A stretch of 6,643 nucleotides of DNA from Syntrophomonadaceae bacterium (GTDB lineage: Bacteria > Bacillota > Dethiobacteria > SKNC01), in the NCBI GenBank assembly GCA_003555415.1, contig PWHX01000118.1:1-6643 (forward strand), in the 5' to 3' direction. The notes under the pieces were generated by a model. The model made no database searches and was not told the origin of the DNA. It was given only the letters and a program-made list of their open reading frames with translations. This document shows, in pieces, positions 6,133-6,643 of the stretch. Each line of letters starts with the position of its first letter. The stretch's first letter is position 1. Position numbers and translations under genes: made by a program.

Positions 6133-6158
6133 ATTTTAAATTTTTTAATTTAAAATAA
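6131..6158. repeat. Perfect A/T-only inverted repeat beside the terminator
   Basis: TTATTTTAAATT (6131-6142) is the exact reverse complement of AATTTAAAATAA (6147-6158), with a TTTT loop. It begins within the T run of the terminator and lies just upstream of the presumed pckA promoter zone (about 6160-6215). It may be an A/T-rich upstream element, a protein site, or chance in low-complexity DNA. No convincing -35/-10 pair was found between it and pckA; TATGCT at 6190-6195 is a weak -10 candidate. Confidence 0.5.
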
Positions 6159-6238
6159 AAGGTTAGTGTATGTTTTATGTCTTTTAGAGTATGCTAATTT
6201 ATTAGTAAAATTATTTTTATAGAAAGGAAGATAATGCC

Positions 6239-6643
6239 ATGTTAGATAATATAAAGAAAAACTTAGATGCCCTGGCAGTTTATCAGGATCTTCCCGTCTC
6301 CAGGCTAGTTGAAGAGGCACTGTTCCGGGGAGAAGGGTTCCTGACCTCTCAGGGCTCCTTAAGTGTAAACACCGGCAAATATACAGGCCGCTCCCCTAAC
6401 GATAAATTTACTGTAAAAGAAACAAATACACAAGATAAAATACGGTGGGGAGATGTTAACCGGCCTATCTCACAAGACAAATTTGATATATTATTAGATG
6501 AAATACTAAAATATTTAAAAGATAAAGAAATATTTGTTTTTAACGGTTTTGCCTGTGTCGATGAAAAATACCGCTTCCCCGTAAAGTTTATTAATGAGCT
6601 TTCCTGGCACAATATGTTTGTCCAGCAGTTATTCCTGGAAGAC
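6239..6643 (+). CDS. pckA: ATP-dependent phosphoenolpyruvate carboxykinase, N-terminal part
   Basis: The first 135 codons are present and the frame is open to the window edge. PckA interconverts oxaloacetate + ATP and PEP + CO2 + ADP in gluconeogenesis or, in some anaerobes, runs in the carboxylating direction. Diagnostic features are GKYTGRSPNDKF (residues 46-57), the substrate-binding arginine region of the ATP-type family, and a segment near residues 107-135 (NGFACVDEKYRFPVKFINE, then a Trp-His-Asn) that matches the conserved FVGAD...YRLPVR...ELAWHNLF region. The full protein is normally about 520-540 residues, so about a quarter is seen; the Walker-type and metal sites lie outside. AAAGGAAG (6223-6230) is the ribosome binding site, and the nearby ATG at 6234 is out of frame. 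The terminator upstream implies its own promoter, so a link with the CO cluster is positional only. Confidence 0.95.
   Translation, partial: MLDNIKKNLDALAVYQDLPVSRLVEEALFRGEGFLTSQGSLSVNTGKYTGRSPNDKFTVKETNTQDKIRWGDVNRPISQDKFDILLDEILKYLKDKEIFVFNGFACVDEKYRFPVKFINELSWHNMFVQQLFLED

Overview
The window looks like chromosome from a low-GC anaerobic Firmicute, most likely one of the Clostridia. The signs are A/T-rich intergenic DNA, strong GGAGG/GAGGTG-type ribosome binding sites, a TTG start, tight gene packing, and a set of oxygen-sensitive iron-sulfur and nickel enzymes. The species cannot be named from this stretch.

Layout. On the minus strand at the left edge are the first codons of a probable DUF1385 (YqhQ-type) membrane protein (1-36) and, upstream of it, a 76-residue MerR-like helix-turn-helix protein (73-303). 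A divergent spacer (304-490) follows. Then comes a plus-strand cluster of five genes: a CooF-type polyferredoxin (491-997), a NuoE-like [2Fe-2S] protein (1028-1507), a NuoF/HydB-like NAD(P)H:acceptor flavoprotein (1482-3335), a short NuoG/HydA-N-terminus-like ferredoxin (3346-4128) and a complete Ni-Fe carbon monoxide dehydrogenase, CooS (4161-6074). Gaps between these genes are at most 32 bases and one pair overlaps, so they probably form a single operon. It closes with a clear intrinsic terminator (6103-6132). A separate transcription unit, pckA for ATP-dependent PEP carboxykinase, starts at 6239 and runs off the right edge.

How the genes fit together. CooS oxidises CO to CO2 (or runs in reverse) and is expected to pass electrons through its B and D clusters to CooF. 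The NuoE/NuoF/NuoG-like trio has the layout of the diaphorase part of NAD-linked, often electron-bifurcating, hydrogenases and formate dehydrogenases, but it has no hydrogenase or molybdopterin domain of its own. The simplest reading is that CooS replaces those enzymes as the catalytic partner. That would make a soluble CO:NAD(P)+ oxidoreductase, possibly one that couples NAD(P)H and ferredoxin. This coupling is inferred from gene order and domain content. The family assignments themselves rest on motifs visible in the sequence.

No RNA genes, mobile elements or CRISPR arrays were recognised. No ACS subunits, CooC nickel-insertion ATPase or CooA/RcoM regulator lie within the window.
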